Source: 39-52-133 sp035531075 (GTDB lineage Bacteria; Pseudomonadota; Gammaproteobacteria; Burkholderiales; Gallionellaceae). Taken from it: a stretch of DNA of 64,000 nt. The notes below the pieces were generated by a model, which saw nothing but the letters and a program-made list of their open reading frames with translations, ran no database searches and was not told the origin of the DNA. Shown here piece after piece: positions 63,748 to 64,000 of the stretch. Made by a program: the position numbers and the translations under genes. The stretch's first letter is position 1, and the number at the start of each line of letters is the position of its first letter. The stretch spans positions 147,711-211,710 of the forward strand of contig DATKTO010000007.1 of the NCBI GenBank assembly GCA_035531075.1, given 5' to 3'.

Positions 63748-63825
63748 TACGCGACTCCTTGACTGATTATATCTAAATAAACAAAAGGTTGGCTTGAAAT
63801 ATGTGCCAGATTATACACCGTATTT
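63748..63825 (-). promoter_or_regulatory. intI upstream region: candidate promoter and attI
   Basis: Reading toward intI, TATAAT (63766-63771) is a possible -10 box 18 bases before the ATG, just ahead of AAGGAG. The plus strand at 63778-63795 reads AAACAAAAGGTTGGCTTG, resembling the attI core style (AAACAAAG-TTRRRY) only loosely. No LexA box is obvious. Confidence 0.3.
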
Positions 63826-64000
63826 TTACAGAATATACACCGGCATCGGTGTATATTTAACGTTGTGCGTCATCATAATTGCATCTCGTACTGCATCACG
63901 AATATTCGCACCGTTATCTTCTAACTCTGCGTCTGCTCTATCAGCACATGCAAGACGCTCGGTAACCATTACGAGGTTATGCTCGATATGGTTTACATTC
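63826..64000 (-). CDS. C-terminus of an unknown protein, cut by the right edge
   Basis: Only the last 57 codons or so are in the window. On the minus strand the frame is open from the edge to TAA at 63828-63826 and reads NVNHIEHNLVMVTERLACAD then ELEDNGANIRDAVRDAIMM, ending THNVKYTPMPVYIL. It is helical and acidic, and I do not recognise it. It is 79 bp upstream of intI on the same strand. A perfect 10-bp palindrome (63833-63856) lies within its last codons. Confidence 0.45.
   Translation of the reverse strand, partial: NVNHIEHNLVMVTERLACADRADAELEDNGANIRDAVRDAIMMTHNVKYTPMPVYIL

Overview
The window is a stretch of bacterial chromosome. Gene content and order point to a betaproteobacterium: ffs-dnaX-ybaB-recR, rpoE-rseABC-mucD-lepA-lepB-rnc-era-recO-pdxJ-acpS-nagZ, and zipA-like-ligA. 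Moderate GC, HDOD-linked kinases, a HupE/UreJ-type membrane protein and a solo integron integrase would fit the Gallionella/Sideroxydans/Nitrosomonas side of the class. The family is an inference, because no rRNA or tRNA is present to test it.

Layout. 0-5.3 kb: a cut-off ABC transporter, a divergent TetR regulator with a perfect operator over its -35 box, then an HlyD-type adaptor and an RND pump. 5.4-9.1 kb: a two-domain OmpA protein, and a HupE/UreJ-like membrane protein with a TPR partner. 9.3-13.2 kb: a kinase-HDOD-GAF signalling protein and an exported rhodanese/metallo-beta-lactamase-like protein that has lost key residues in both domains. 13.3-21.1 kb: mixed accessory genes (methyltransferase, zinc ribbon-RDD-pilin fusion, DUF1853, nitroreductase, TetR plus hydrolase, ArsC-like, YlqF-like GTPase, two unknowns). 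21.06-21.76 kb: a non-coding region with four DnaA-box-like sites. 21.8-29.6 kb: molybdopterin oxidoreductase, fumarase, 4.5S RNA, dnaX-ybaB-recR-rluB. 29.7-33.1 kb: a cyclase-like/PEGA protein, a TPR lipoprotein, a Ser/Thr kinase and YgfX. 33.1-34.7 kb: nadB.

34.8-46.8 kb is a long co-oriented housekeeping block. It starts with sigma-E and its Rse regulators and runs through the MucD protease, LepA, LepB, RNase III, Era, RecO, PdxJ, AcpS and NagZ. 46.9-50.0 kb holds a ZipA-like protein and LigA. 50.3-54.0 kb is galU, hpt, a methylthioinosine phosphorylase-like gene, and a gene that fuses peptide deformylase to a potassium channel. The two purine-salvage genes plausibly work together: the phosphorylase would release hypoxanthine and Hpt would convert it to IMP.

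From 50 kb onward the spaces between genes are rich in palindromic repeats. Three copies of a 115-bp MITE-like element have the same length, related inverted ends and terminal TA. Other palindromic families cluster at 59.05-60.08 kb. This part also holds an internally deleted aconitase remnant, a PAS chemoreceptor, acnA, a DinG/YoaA helicase, a hicBA module with a broken toxin gene, and an integron integrase at the right edge.

The strongest candidates for something undescribed are the deformylase-potassium channel fusion, the duplicated galU start with its hairpin, the rhodanese-MBL protein with degenerate sites, and the 115-bp repeat family.
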